DNA from: Collybia mongolica
Taxonomy: Eukaryota; Basidiomycota; Agaricomycetes; Agaricales; Clitocybaceae
Length of the DNA stretch: 64,000 nt
Direction of reading: 5' to 3'
Assembly: GCA_013420905.1 (NCBI GenBank)
Contig: JAAXNY010000008.1
Coordinates: 3,534,001-3,598,000 of the forward strand
A program made the translations under genes and the position numbers. Positions 1 through 11,430 of the stretch are shown here, in pieces. How positions within the stretch are numbered: the first letter of the stretch is position 1; each line of letters begins with the position of its first letter. The notes below the pieces were generated by a model. That model did no database searches. It worked only from the letters and a program-made list of their open reading frames with translations, and had not been told where the DNA came from.

Positions 1-1126
1 CCCTTTTATACCTTCGCTGAGAGCCTAAACGGTACCGACATGTGTCGAGACCATTAAGCAATGACGAGACGAAGCAGCGGCGTTGAGACCCCGAGGCTCT
101 CAAACCGCTGGACGGAACTCATCAGCATACAGGAACCTGTTCCGAATAACTCACTATTCATTCCTAGCCCCGCATGCTGCTCGTCCGATCGTCGCTGCAT
201 CTCGAGCACCATGGAGGTGTGGGGTAGGTTCACAAAGCGGCGAAGATTTGCCTGCTCCGGCCGGCTCGGCAGACAATCGGGAGTGGATTTCCGGGCGAGA
301 AATGCCGTCCATGCAAGAATTGTTCAGATGACTACCATTTATTGGGCGTCTATCTCTTTGACGTTTACCCCTATGTGGATGTCGGGCTAGAGAAGTCCTT
401 ATTTGACGGTTGTTGTTAACCTTGCGATGGAACTTCTCTCGTTTGCAGGAAAAATGTCGGCAAGCATGATTATGGGAGCAGTAACTTGCGCAAAGTGGTA
501 GGATTGTCGTTCTTAAACAGAGCTGCTGGATATTGACCTAAACATATAGGAAATCTGATAAGTACGAGAGAAGCGAGTAAACATGACTAAATCCGAAATG
601 CAACCATCACCCCCACTAAAGCCACTATCATGGTATGGAAACTCATATAAACCGCTCAAACGTATGTTCCGATTCCCCTTTCTCCTTTTTCTCGACCTGA
701 TCCAACATTAGCGGATTATTGAGTTCACAACGTCTTAGTTCCTGGAAGATCATCACCGTTGTCTCCAAAAGCGGTCCAAAAGACGCCGCATGAACTGAAA
801 GAGATGATCTTGGGCATATTGTTCGGACAATGATGACTTTTCAGCGGCAAAAGAGCGGAGATCTTTGGTCACACTCTAGAATATGTGGCGAATGGCGGTC
901 TTTAATCGCCACTGCGTTTCACGTTACATTGTCGGTCCGCCAACGATACCAAACTAGGATAGTGGTAATTAGCACTATAACGAGAATCGAGGTCAGTTGA
1001 AAACATTTTTACAAAGACAATGTTACAGCAAACTAAAACATATGTTCAGAAGCCCAAGTAATTCACTCGTGACAACATTCATGAGCAAGAGAAGCTAGCC
1101 ACCTTTCAGGGAACTCAGCCTCCTCC
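1..1126. other. no recognisable gene
   Basis: I see no exon chain, conserved motif, TIR or long open frame in this stretch. The short open frames near its left edge (about 61-390) do not resemble a protein family I know and show no splice pattern extending them. Confidence 0.5.
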
Positions 1127-1563
1127 CTACAAACCACATGCAGCCCTGGTCACAGCTTGCGCCGACACTGGCACGATTCCAAACTCGACCACGTGCCCAC
1201 CTGTTATCTCATCCATTGCTCTCTGGGTGGTATAAAAACCTCTCGACGCGTGAACGATTACCGTGACCGTGATGTCACGAACTGCCCCGCCCTCATCGAC
1301 ATATGTGATCTTCCAGTACGACACGCACTGTGGCGAATTCCATGCTGGGACGACCTCAGAGGACACAACATATGGATAGGAGGGGAGGGAGCCGATTGTA
1401 GTAAAACCTTTGGTGATGAGCCCGTTTGGACCGTTGGAGCAGGCGACAGTGGCGAGAAAGAAGCTACTGTTCCCCAATTAGGGTCGTAGCCAAGGGTCGT
1501 GGAGAAAGCAGATGAGGAAGGGAGTAGGACAAGTGCGACGGCGAAAGCTGCGGTCAACTTCAT
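1127..1563 (-). pseudogene. cerato-platanin, frameshifted
   Basis: Cerato-platanins are small secreted fungal proteins of about 140 residues that act at cell walls and as elicitors. Read on the minus strand from the ATG at 1561-1563, the gene gives a signal peptide (MKLTAAFAVALVLLPSSSAF), then TLGYDPNWG. The reading frame must then slip by one base near 1475 to give the rest of the family: LATVACSNGPNGL, GFTTIGSLPSYP, WNSPQC, WKITYVD and a terminal AACGL. The slip lies in a run of four G (minus strand), so the simplest reading is loss of one G, or a sequencing error in a homopolymer. No intron with acceptable borders repairs it. The usual C-x-x-C in the middle reads C-V-S-Y, so one of the four disulfide cysteines is replaced. 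The family call is firm; whether the gene is dead depends on that single base. Confidence 0.85.
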
Positions 1564-2929
1564 AATGTAGGTGATGTACTAATAACGTGCCTTCGCCAAC
1601 TCATCACCCCAGTCGCCGTAGTTTTTATAATCTTTTGAAAGCCTGGATGGTGTCCATTTGCGTCAAGTTCTTGGCGGTGAAATGCCAATGCTATACCCTA
1701 TACTGTCCTATCAGGTGGATAGAAACCACACGCACAACGAGTCGCCATTCATTTCGAGCCCTGAATGATATCTGACGGCCGTTTCATCCCGAGCGCCATG
1801 AAGGTGTGAAGAGTGTTCTTATAGCAATCGTCCCTGATCAAACCGGCAGACTCAGTGGTGAGTAAATTTCCCAGCAGATGCCGTAAGTTACAATCGATGA
1901 CGTTTAGATAACCATTATGCGTAGGCTTGATGCTTCTATGTCATTGGTACCCGTTCCTGGGTGCATACCAAATCAAGGAAGTACTTACCTGGTACCAACT
2001 TGACAAGTTGGCAGTCCATCAAGTCAAACGACGCCTGGCAACAGAGCGGGCCGGGATCCGAAATCAATTTTGAATGGAACGTTCGATAGTAGCTCGTAGC
2101 AGCCACTGTGCATCCTTATCGTAGGGAAAGAAGGCTGGGTAGGACTAGTTCATTCTAACCTTAAGCTCAGATTCACTCTTTCAGGAAGCTACACGCTGCC
2201 ATTAACAATGTTTCCAGGAAGAAACGGAAGCCACAAGCGGAAAGGAGACCCGAAGGGTCGATCTCAAAGCGCCACGGCATGATCAATGCACCTACGCCGC
2301 CATCATCTGTGACATCCCTCAGCTCCTAAACTTGAATAACGGACAAACCCACTTGAAATCAACCAACTATGTCGCATACGTATGGTGCATTTCACAGCTA
2401 CCGACTTGGAAACCGAGGTCTCTGTATTTTACAGGCTGGTCTGTTGTTGAGGCGAAATCACATCTGCCCCCGTCTGTCGGGTCCGCTTGACAGGAGGAAA
2501 TACCGTCAACATTCGTTCGCTCCAACTGCCTCCTCGGCACTCACCTATCGACTTCGTCGACAGGTCTAAAAATAACATCGTATCACCCTGTCTCCATTTT
2601 CAACGCTTGTCAGTAGACTGACAGATTCATCCCTCTGTGACATCCTCATCTAATCCTTTCCCTGAGGAGTCCCTGCCAACATCTTCTTTATCTCACACCA
2701 CGATCGATAGGATTGGACTGGACTTGAAAGTGGCGCATTTCCCTCGTTTAAAGAAAGCCCATTTCTTTGGGTAACCCGGGTTTGTCTTCGGTTATTATAT
2801 CGTATTGCCCTCAGAGGCACGGTGGAGCATGACTATATCCCGATTCACACGTCTATCATCGCACTGTTAAATACCAGCGACCTATTGAACTAAGTATCAC
2901 TTGAACCACGAAGCGTTTGAAGATCCAAG
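1564..2929. other. intergenic, no recognisable gene
   Basis: This stretch lies between the divergent cerato-platanin (-) and GMC oxidoreductase (+) genes and must hold both promoters. Apart from the TATA box at 1623-1629 I could not define sites. The short frame at 2369-2569 has no family resemblance. Confidence 0.5.
1623..1629 (-). promoter_or_regulatory. TATA box of the cerato-platanin gene
   Basis: TATAAAA on the minus strand, about 60 nt upstream of the ATG at 1563. This is a normal position for a fungal core promoter. Its intactness suggests the gene was expressed until recently. Confidence 0.5.
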
Positions 2930-5206
2930 ATGGTTGCACATACCTTGCCGTGGGTCGTTGCGTCCATTTTTATATTACCCTCGTTGGGAAAACTTTACAA
3001 CAACCCGTCTCAATTAGTTAAAACAACTTATGACTACATCGTCATTGGCGGTAAGTAAATGGTTCATTATAACTCTTTCTTACTGAACATTAATTGTGTA
3101 CAGCTGGCGCTGCTGGAGCGGTTGTTGCGGCCCGATTGTCGGAAGATCCGAGAATATCAGTACTCTTGGTTGAGGCGGGAATATCGTGCGTTGCAAATAA
3201 TCTTTGCTTAGCGGCTCAAATTCACTTTGACCAGGGATGAGGGCATCACACCTATCGAAATTCCATTGATAGGCCTTTCTCTCACGCCAAATACGCCGTT
3301 GGACTGGAATTTTACGACAATACCTCAGCCTGGTCTTTACAATCGTGAAATACCGTATCCCCGAGGTAAAGTTCTTGGTGGGTCGACCTCAGTCAGTAAG
3401 CTATTAGTTTCGTTTATTGCGTCATTGAGATACTGATCGGCTACCTTCCAAAGATTACATGGTCTACATGCGTGGGTCTGCAGAGGATTTCGACAGGTAT
3501 GCCTCAGTCACTGAAGATTCTGGGTGGAAGTGGGATAATATGCTGCAATACGCAAAGAAGGTAAACTATATCCATAAGGGCGTGCTTTCCTATTCATGAC
3601 TGACGTGTAACAATAGAATGAGAAACTAGTTGCTCCTGCAGATCATCACAATACGACGGGTGAATTTATACCGTCCCTGCATGGCACCTCTGGTGCTATC
3701 TCCATCAGCCTTGGTGGCAACCCGACGCCTCTGGACTCGCGCGTCATCGCCACAACACAGGAGCTCCCATCCGAATTCCCGTTCAATCCTGATACGATCG
3801 GTGGTGATATTCTTGGAATAGGTAACTTTCTTGCTCTCTTTCTTTATGGTGTTTTTATGTACATCCAAAGGTTGGGCATTTGCATCGATCGGTAATGGAA
3901 CGAGAAGTAGCTCCGCAACCGGTTATCTCGCACCCGCATCTGGTCGTCCTAACCTGGATATCGTTGTCAATGCCCAAGCAACGAAGCTTGAAGTAACAGG
4001 AAAAATAGGTACTGTTCCGTGTTTCCGTCGGGTTCTCGTAGCGGAGAAAGCGGGAGGTAAGCTACAAGATATCTCCTCTGGGTTAGTTTTAATGCTCGCT
4101 TTAGCCACCGCCCGTGCCTTGACAGCCAAACATGAAATTATCCTATCAGCCGGAACCTTCGGAACTGCCGCGTTACTGCAACTCTCTGGTATCGGAGATA
4201 GAGAAGAACTTCAAGCAGCCGGCGTTGCCACTATCGTTCACAACCCATCTGTGGGAAAAAACATGTCTGACCACGCGTTACTCCCCAACGTATGGAACGT
4301 GGACAATCCGAATACCTACGATTCGATCTTCAGGGATTCAAATGAATTCAACGCTAGCCTGGAGCAGTGGATGAATAATAGAACGGGACCGTTTGCAAGC
4401 CATATCGCTAATAACCTTGGCTGGCTGAGGCTTCCTAGGAATTCAAGCATCTTCAAGACGACTCCTGATCCCTCTGCAGGTCCAAATTCGTCGCATTTTG
4501 AAATGATTTTCCTTGTAAGCTTCTCCCGGTTTTATTCGTGCTTGTGCTCATATCGAGACAAAGAATTATTGGCTGAACCCCACTACACCTATTCCTCCCA
4601 CCGGGAATTTCATGAGTACAACGATAGTGCTTATTTCACCCACCTCACGTAAGGCCCTCAGTTGCTCTATATCATGGGAGACTCTAAAAATACGGACAGG
4701 TGGTTTTGTTAGAATCGCATCCTCGGACCCATTCATGAAACCACTTGTTAACCCCAATTGGGTCGCTACTGATTTCGATATCTTCACTTTGATAGAATCC
4801 GTAAAAATTTCGAGGCGTTTCCTTGCCGCCAAAGCATGGAACGGATATGCCATTAACGGTTTTGGTGAACTTGGGGCCGCCCAAACAGATGAAGAAATAG
4901 AATCATATATCAGAAAAAACGTGAACGGCATTTGGCACGCAGTCGGAAGCGCTATGATGACGGCGAAAGATGCGAGTTATGGTGTCGTCGATCCAGACCT
5001 CAAGGTTAAGGGAGTCAGCGGATTGAGAGTTATTGATGGCTCGATTCTCGTGAGTCCAATGCTCTCGTCGTAGACAGAATACTTACGTACCCATACAGCC
5101 GTTTGTCCCTAATGCACACACCCAGGGGACGATCTATCTCATCGCGGAACGCGGCGCGGATTTGGTCAAGGATGATTTCCACGCTGATAGTTGCCCCACT
5201 TGTTAG
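2930..5206 (+). CDS. GMC oxidoreductase, aryl-alcohol oxidase type
   Basis: Flavoenzyme of the glucose-methanol-choline family, aryl-alcohol oxidase-like. Such enzymes are secreted, oxidise aromatic or aliphatic alcohols and supply H2O2 for lignin breakdown. The ATG at 2930 starts a hydrophobic leader (MVAHTLPWVVASIFILPSLG). Nine introns (3051-3103, 3186-3234, 3396-3453, 3561-3616, 3822-3870, 4057-4104, 4515-4563, 4649-4699, 5050-5098), all GT-AG, give one open frame to the TAG at 5204-5206. Landmarks in order: the FAD-binding YIVIGGAGAAGAVVAARL; PRGKVLGG followed by NYMVYMRG; LSAGTFGTAALLQLSGIGD (GMC signature 2); SPTSRGFVRIASSDPF; the catalytic-base region GIWHAVGSAMM with its His; and VPNAHTQGTIYLIAERGADL with the second conserved His. 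No break is visible. It may equally oxidise a different alcohol, since substrate choice cannot be read from sequence. Confidence 0.88.
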
Positions 5207-7231
5207 TCCGTACTCATTTTGGCACACTTTCCTGGAATGGGATCTTCATACCTGTTTCTACATGCAACTTCCCTCCATTACATCTACCAGTCTTTAATCG
5301 TTTTTCACTGACGCCCTCCATTTTTCACCATAGGCCACCCACTCTTCGACGGTGCAGGCACCCACCTCTCATTCGCTTCCATATTCCAAAATTTCCTCCA
5401 ACTCGTTAATCCAGACTCTTTCAAAGCTCTCTTTTCCCGGAACTATTTTCAAATTTTTTATATGTAAACTGTATTTTGGACCGTTAACGGCTAGATATAC
5501 ATTTTGAACCGGTGCCGATGGGATACGCATACTACCATATACATCCTTACAGCCGACTACAACCAGCAACAGAAGAAAAGCCCGACTTCTTTTTACCAGA
5601 ATTCCATGATTTGACATGCATGTACGGTCATGATGAATGTGTAGCGTAAAATCAGAATTGCGGTTACAAGTTTCAACGTAAACCCCCCTGCATCTAGACA
5701 ACACTGTGGCGATAGAATCGTAATGTTCATTTCATCGGATGGATTGGGCTGACTTGCAACTGGAACGTTGGGCAAAACGGTTAATATTGAGAATCGGAAT
5801 TATCGGAATTCGGAAGTCCCCTCAAGCTCTCACGCTTTGCGCATCCGACTTTTGCCCCACCACGGAGCATTCCTTTAATCTCTTTGGAATGGGCGCCACG
5901 AGGGTCTACGGAGTGTCGCAAACGACGGAAATGATACCACCAGGGTCCACAGGACAGCGCACTACAACCCTTAACATATGTGTTGGGCGGACCACCTCCT
6001 CTTGGGAGACGATTTTCGCGGTGCTTGATATGCTGGGGCTCATTAAGTTGTAGTTAATGATTATAATAACTATCGATTCAACTAATACTCTGACCTACAT
6101 AGACCCTACTTCAGCAAAACACCTAAATACAAAATACAAAATATTCACCTTTGACGGCGCAAAGACTTCTAGAAAGTCAACATATGATGAGGGAACAAAC
6201 GTCGCGGAAACTCAGAAGGGGCTGACCAGGGAATCCTTTGACGATTACAAGGAAACGGTGCGAACTTGCCAATTTTCCAAAATTCCGCTGGCTGAGGCCC
6301 AGACTCGAGAGTGACGTTTCCAACTTTCAGCGAAACTTCACTTCCCCCTAGAATTAGTAACGACGGGTCCAGGCCAATCCAACAATACATGATGACGAAC
6401 CACCCAAGTAACGGCAAGCTGGGTTTTCCATTGAAGCGTCGCACCAATTACACAGCATGATCTTCTAGATAGACCATCGTACATCATACTCAAGTACAAA
6501 CAATGTTTCAAGGGCAGCACGGGAACGAGGCGCGGAAACCCAGCATAACAGTGCCATCCACAGTTACAGGGTCATCCTGGATCGTTCAGCACATGGGGCT
6601 GTTACGGCTACATTACAGGCGCTCAAAAAACCCATTCGTGCCTAATACACCTCCTGTATGGAGGCTTCCATAGTGCACAAACCCAGAAGCACTCCCATGC
6701 TATTAGCCCCATACCTCCCATGTCCCATCGAGATACCCCAGCTCTGATCATCACACGGATTTTGCTGTACTCACGACATCCACTGCGCGCCTACTCCGCG
6801 CGGCATGTGTCATTAACATAGACCTATAGACCTATGGACATTCACAATACTCATTGCCAGACCACCCAGGCGCGCCTTCAGTCGCGTCAGGTTTTCTTTC
6901 ACTGACGCGTGCTGGATGAAGAGGTTGATATGCACACGTTTGTTTGATGTGGTGCTGACCAGGTTTACTTGATGCCGTATCACCCAAAGGTACTCAACAA
7001 ATCGAATGCGTTGAGCGACGACCCTGCAAAGACTTATGGTATATGAAAGAGTTATATCTGGAACAATACAATCCAACGAAATTCTTTGACCATGTGAATT
7101 TTTGAATGGCACAGCCCTACATCACTGCTGTCAATCTTATGTCGCGCTTTATATAAGTCCATACTTCACAGCCGCCATCCATTTGCCTCTTAAAGGACAA
7201 CAACAACCACCCCAAGTTTCTACTCTTCAGC
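5207..7231. other. intergenic, no recognisable gene
   Basis: About 2 kb between the GMC gene and the first NACHT-kinase gene. Several open frames of 60-110 codons occur on both strands (for example 5739-6053 and 6169-6447 minus), but none shows a family motif or plausible splice links. I see no repeats here. Confidence 0.45.
7149..7156 (+). promoter_or_regulatory. TATA box of NACHT-kinase copy 1
   Basis: TATATAAG lies 76 nt before the ATG at 7232, a typical distance. It suggests the copy had its own promoter even though its coding frame is now broken. Confidence 0.45.
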
Positions 7232-10200
7232 ATGAAATCCGAAGCGGATCTCGACACACGAGCTCTGCTAGACCAGTCAATCAAACACAACAGAGAGGAA
7301 CATCGTCCGTCCGTGCAATCCCAACCTATTGTTACTACAGCCCCCATAACGTTCGCCAATCATAGGTTTGAAGCACCTGAACCTGCACATTCCAGTCTAC
7401 CATGGGAAGCTTGGGAGCTGGATGAAGATTTTTTCAGGGCCCTTTCTTATTGGACACTAAGCCACCCAGAAACTTCGCTCGATCGCGTCCTTGATAAGAT
7501 ATTCTCTGGAATAATGACCAACCGAGACTTATTTGCAATGATACCAGACCAACCTTTTCCAGCCCGTGGTCTGGTTACTGCGATTGCTCACCTCTTTGCT
7601 CTTGGTGCGGTACGTAGCTGTTGACCAACGTAACCGAAATATTGAACTCCCGCATCCCAAGACTATTTCACGCGCTGTAGCAGAAGTTCAAACGTTTGCT
7701 AAATCTATTCTACGCTGGGTCATCAATGTGAAATCGGCATTCGACTCAGCCCCAGAGGGTCGTTTTTCTAAAGCTGTTTGGAAAAATCTTTCGCATATGC
7801 GGTGAGCTCAGTCAACGTGATACCAACAGTAGAACCGACATCTACCTAGGGACCTAATCGATGAGATCTGTAAATGGGCAGCAGCTAGATTGGTTTGAAG
7901 CTCCCTCTAGTATTACAAACTATAACTAATATGCACGGCAGCAAGATGGACGATGGTTGCGAATCAAAAATGGACTGATCATTGACAAAGAAATTTATGA
8001 ATTCAAGGTTCGCATGATGGAAGCACGGCATCTGTTTGTGGTGGGTAACTGGCCATGGTTCTAGTCTGAATCCGAATTTTGGTCTAATCATGTTTCAAGG
8101 ACCTCTCTGTTCTCAACATATCTGTGGGCGCAGATGCACTCGAACAAAGTTTTCGAAACCTCTTACAGATTCGGGAGTCGAACATAACGCTCGAAATTAA
8201 GAAAATGAAAACATGTCAAGCAGATCAGTTGGTGGGTTGGGCCTCTGCTACTGACTCCTCACACAACAGCTTACCTTTCTAGGCACAAATTATGACTGAA
8301 TTGGAGAACCAGAAACAGACTGCGGAACGACGCACGTTCCTATTGGAAACCTTAGTTCCACACACAGTCGATAACCCAACATATACCCATCAAGGGAAAC
8401 AGCCATGTGATGCCGGTACACGCGTTGAAATTATGAGCGATATAATCACTTGGGTTTACGATATAACTTGCGAATCGCGAAACTTTCTGTGGCTCACAGG
8501 CGACCCTGGCTGCGGGAAGTCTACTATCACAGCGTCCATCGCTAGGGAGTGCAAGGACAAGCGCGTTCTATGGGCACAACTCTTCATTAACCGCAAAAAC
8601 GATGAGACGACAAAGCCTAACTCGTATTTTCCATCTATTGCTCGGCAGCTTTCTGACCGCTCGCCTGACGTGCAGTGCGCAATATATGACTCTCTGGTCA
8701 AACAACCTTCTCTAATGGATGGCATGGGCATCGACCAAGCCATGAAACTATTTGTTGAAGCCATTGGAGTTGCTTGTTTTCTGGATCGCAATTCGCCCGT
8801 AGTCGTCGTTATCGATGCTTTGGATGAGACAGATCGAAGCCATTTGAGGGAGACCGCAACGATATTCTCTAGGTTGTTCGAGGCCCTGAGACAACATCCG
8901 AATGCCAAAGTTTTCATTTCAAGTAGGACTGAAGACGACATTTTGGGCCCATTCTCCCGCAGTATCAACGACAAATGTGTAAAACGCATCCGTCTTGACA
9001 CCTCTGGTCAGTCGTCCATCAACGATGTCGGAACCTACTTGAAGCGACGGCTGGTCCAAATCGTTGAAAACAATTATCTCGACTGGGCTGTTTAGCCAGG
9101 AGATGAACGTTTACACAAGCTGGTCAGCCAAGCATCAGGGCTGTTCATATGGGCCGTAACGGCTGTCCGGTTCCTCGAGCAGCAATTCGACAAAATGGGT
9201 ACTGAATGTTTTGATGAGATTCTTGATTTGTTGAACACCGAGGGCATGACTGACATTAATATCTTGTATAACGCAGTTCTTCACCAAGCCTATCCTGCCA
9301 TGTCACCCGATTGGGAATATGAGAAATTTCGCAGAATAGTGGGTGCGATTGTCGTTCTTCGGGAGCCGCTGTCTCTCGCAGATTTTGGTGGTTTGCTTGA
9401 CTTGCGCCGATCTCCAACGAGCGCCCCAGTAGATATTGTTAACTTTGTTCGTCGACTACGAACGCTGTTAGCGGCTGGTACCGACGCGATAACACCACGG
9501 ACGGTTCCGAGACTTCACAAATCTTTCTTCGAGTTCATCACTAGCGAACGCGTTGACAGCCGTTTCCGCATCGACCAAGAATATGCGCGTGTTAAGCTGG
9601 GTCGCCAGCGCCTCGGGATCTCACCCCAATTGGACAGCTTCCGAATGTATTCTTCCAGGTGGGAAACAGCTCAGCAATGGCTAGATGCCAACCAAGTGGA
9701 CCTATTGAATTATATTTCCAACCAAGATAGCTTTACCCTTGAGGATAAAGCTCTGTGTACAACTTGGGTAAAAAATTGTAGGGTGATTTATCAGGTAAAG
9801 CGCTTACATGCATGCTTTCATCTGAAGTGCCGTTCACTAAAAATTACACAGCGTGCTACGATCTACATCTATAAACTCCTGAAAGCCGATCGTGCTAATA
9901 CTCAGGAAACGGCTGATCATCTGACCGAGCTCAAGGAGTGTATCCAGACCTGGGGCTCTTGGGACGTGGTCAAGGCAATTAGTCACTATAATGCAGTCCG
10001 CGATCGTCTGCGTGCTTTCCCATCTGCGAGAGGAGGGGAAGATTTTCAGAGAATCATTGCCTTGGACACTGACTCAATATCTGCCTGCCTTTACCTTGTT
10101 TTATACGACCGCGAACAGCACCAAAGACTTGCAGAACAACCTTTGGCCCAAATACACGCAGTACTTAATCTACTACAAGGAGTTTGTCTATCTGTCGTCT

Positions 10201-11430
10201 CATTTAGATTCTTGCCTCTTATTTTGTTTTTGGTAGATGCTCGATTCACTATCCCTTGATGAGTCATTTAAAGGCCCGTTCTTGCAAGCCTTGATCAAGA
10301 TGTCTAGAGACAGTGGTTCGTACCCGGATGGTCTCCTACAACATGATGTTACACCGTGGAACGAGCATGCATATCTGGGAAAATACAGGACTATCCGGCT
10401 GGGCACATACAAGGGGCAAGTTGTTGCTATCAAAGTTCCAACAATATATGAACCCCCCAATGGCGAGATAATCTCAGAGGTTAGTTTTAACCACAGGTGT
10501 CGCTAGGTAGGTTGACAACTGTTGTACAGTTTTCTGGTGAAGCACTGTTATGGCGTCAACTACGTCACGTTAATGTCCTCCCGCTTCTCTGCCTCCTTCG
10601 TGGCAAACTTCATCTTTCCACCATTGGCTTAGTATCGCCCTGGATGATAAACGGCGAGATCTTGCAATATTTGTTAAGGAACCATAATGCAGACCGTGTG
10701 TCGCTGGTAAGAATTCATGCATTCGAAAGTCAAGCGATGACCTACCCGTTTATTAGATGCGTGATGTTGCCAAAGGTCTTCAGTATCTTCACAATATGCG
10801 TCCAAGCATTATTCATGGGGAACTTATGCCAGTGAGTTTAAGCTAGCTGCCTGTCCTGTCACGTTATGTAATACACAGCGGCAATATTTTTGTAGTACAA
10901 TATCTTAATTACAGACACACATAAAGCCTGCATCGCGGACTTTCGCCTCTCGACAGGTTATGAATCGGAGGCCTTGGGGCTCTTTTTACCCTCACTGACG
11001 GGTGAAACGGCTGGACTTAGGTTCAGGGCCCCCGAACTATTAAGCGGCGGCGAACGCATGGATTGTAATATCAGCAGTGATATATACTCCTTCGGCTGTG
11101 TGCTGTATTCGGTAAAAATTATTTGATTGTCGGAACACGGACCATAACGACTGAAAGTTCGGACAGATATTCTCTGGCAATCGACCGTTCCATGATACAA
11201 AAAGCAATTATACTTTGATCATGAAGGTTACACAAGGAGAACGCCCGTCACGCCCGTCTCGTTGTATACGATCGGGGGTGCCATGCGATCGTTTAGGTTT
11301 AAACGACCACATGTGGAGTATTGTGGAAGATTGCTGGCACCAGGACCCCTCAGCGCGCCCAACCACTAGCGAGATTCTTACACGCTTCCCCATTTTGGCA
11401 CCTCGAGATACCATTGTATCTATCCCATAA
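7232..11430 (+). pseudogene. NACHT-kinase protein, copy 1, nonsense codon
   Basis: Tandem paralogue of the gene at 14.4-18.6 kb, with the same exon pattern. In order: an N-terminal helical region (7232 to about 8270, four introns); a NACHT NTPase with P-loop GDPGCGKST and Walker B VVVVIDALDETD (8300-9090); a helical continuation with LHKSFFEFITSERVDSR; and a C-terminal kinase-like domain beginning after MLDSLSLDESF (10237) and ending at the TAA at 11428-11430. A TAG at 9093-9095 interrupts the NACHT exon where copy 2 has TGG (Trp). The frame is open again on both sides, so it is a single nonsense change. The kinase keeps the VAIK lysine and APELL, but the catalytic loop reads HGELMPYN instead of HGDLKTAN. 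The base aspartate and the loop lysine are both lost, and the DFG triplet is DFR. A truncated product ending in the NACHT domain could still be made. Confidence 0.82.

Noticed and set aside
1258..1477. A mini-intron to rescue the cerato-platanin frame
   Set aside because: No GT-AG pair near the slip keeps TLGYDPNWG and LATVACSNG without losing conserved residues. A one-base indel is simpler.
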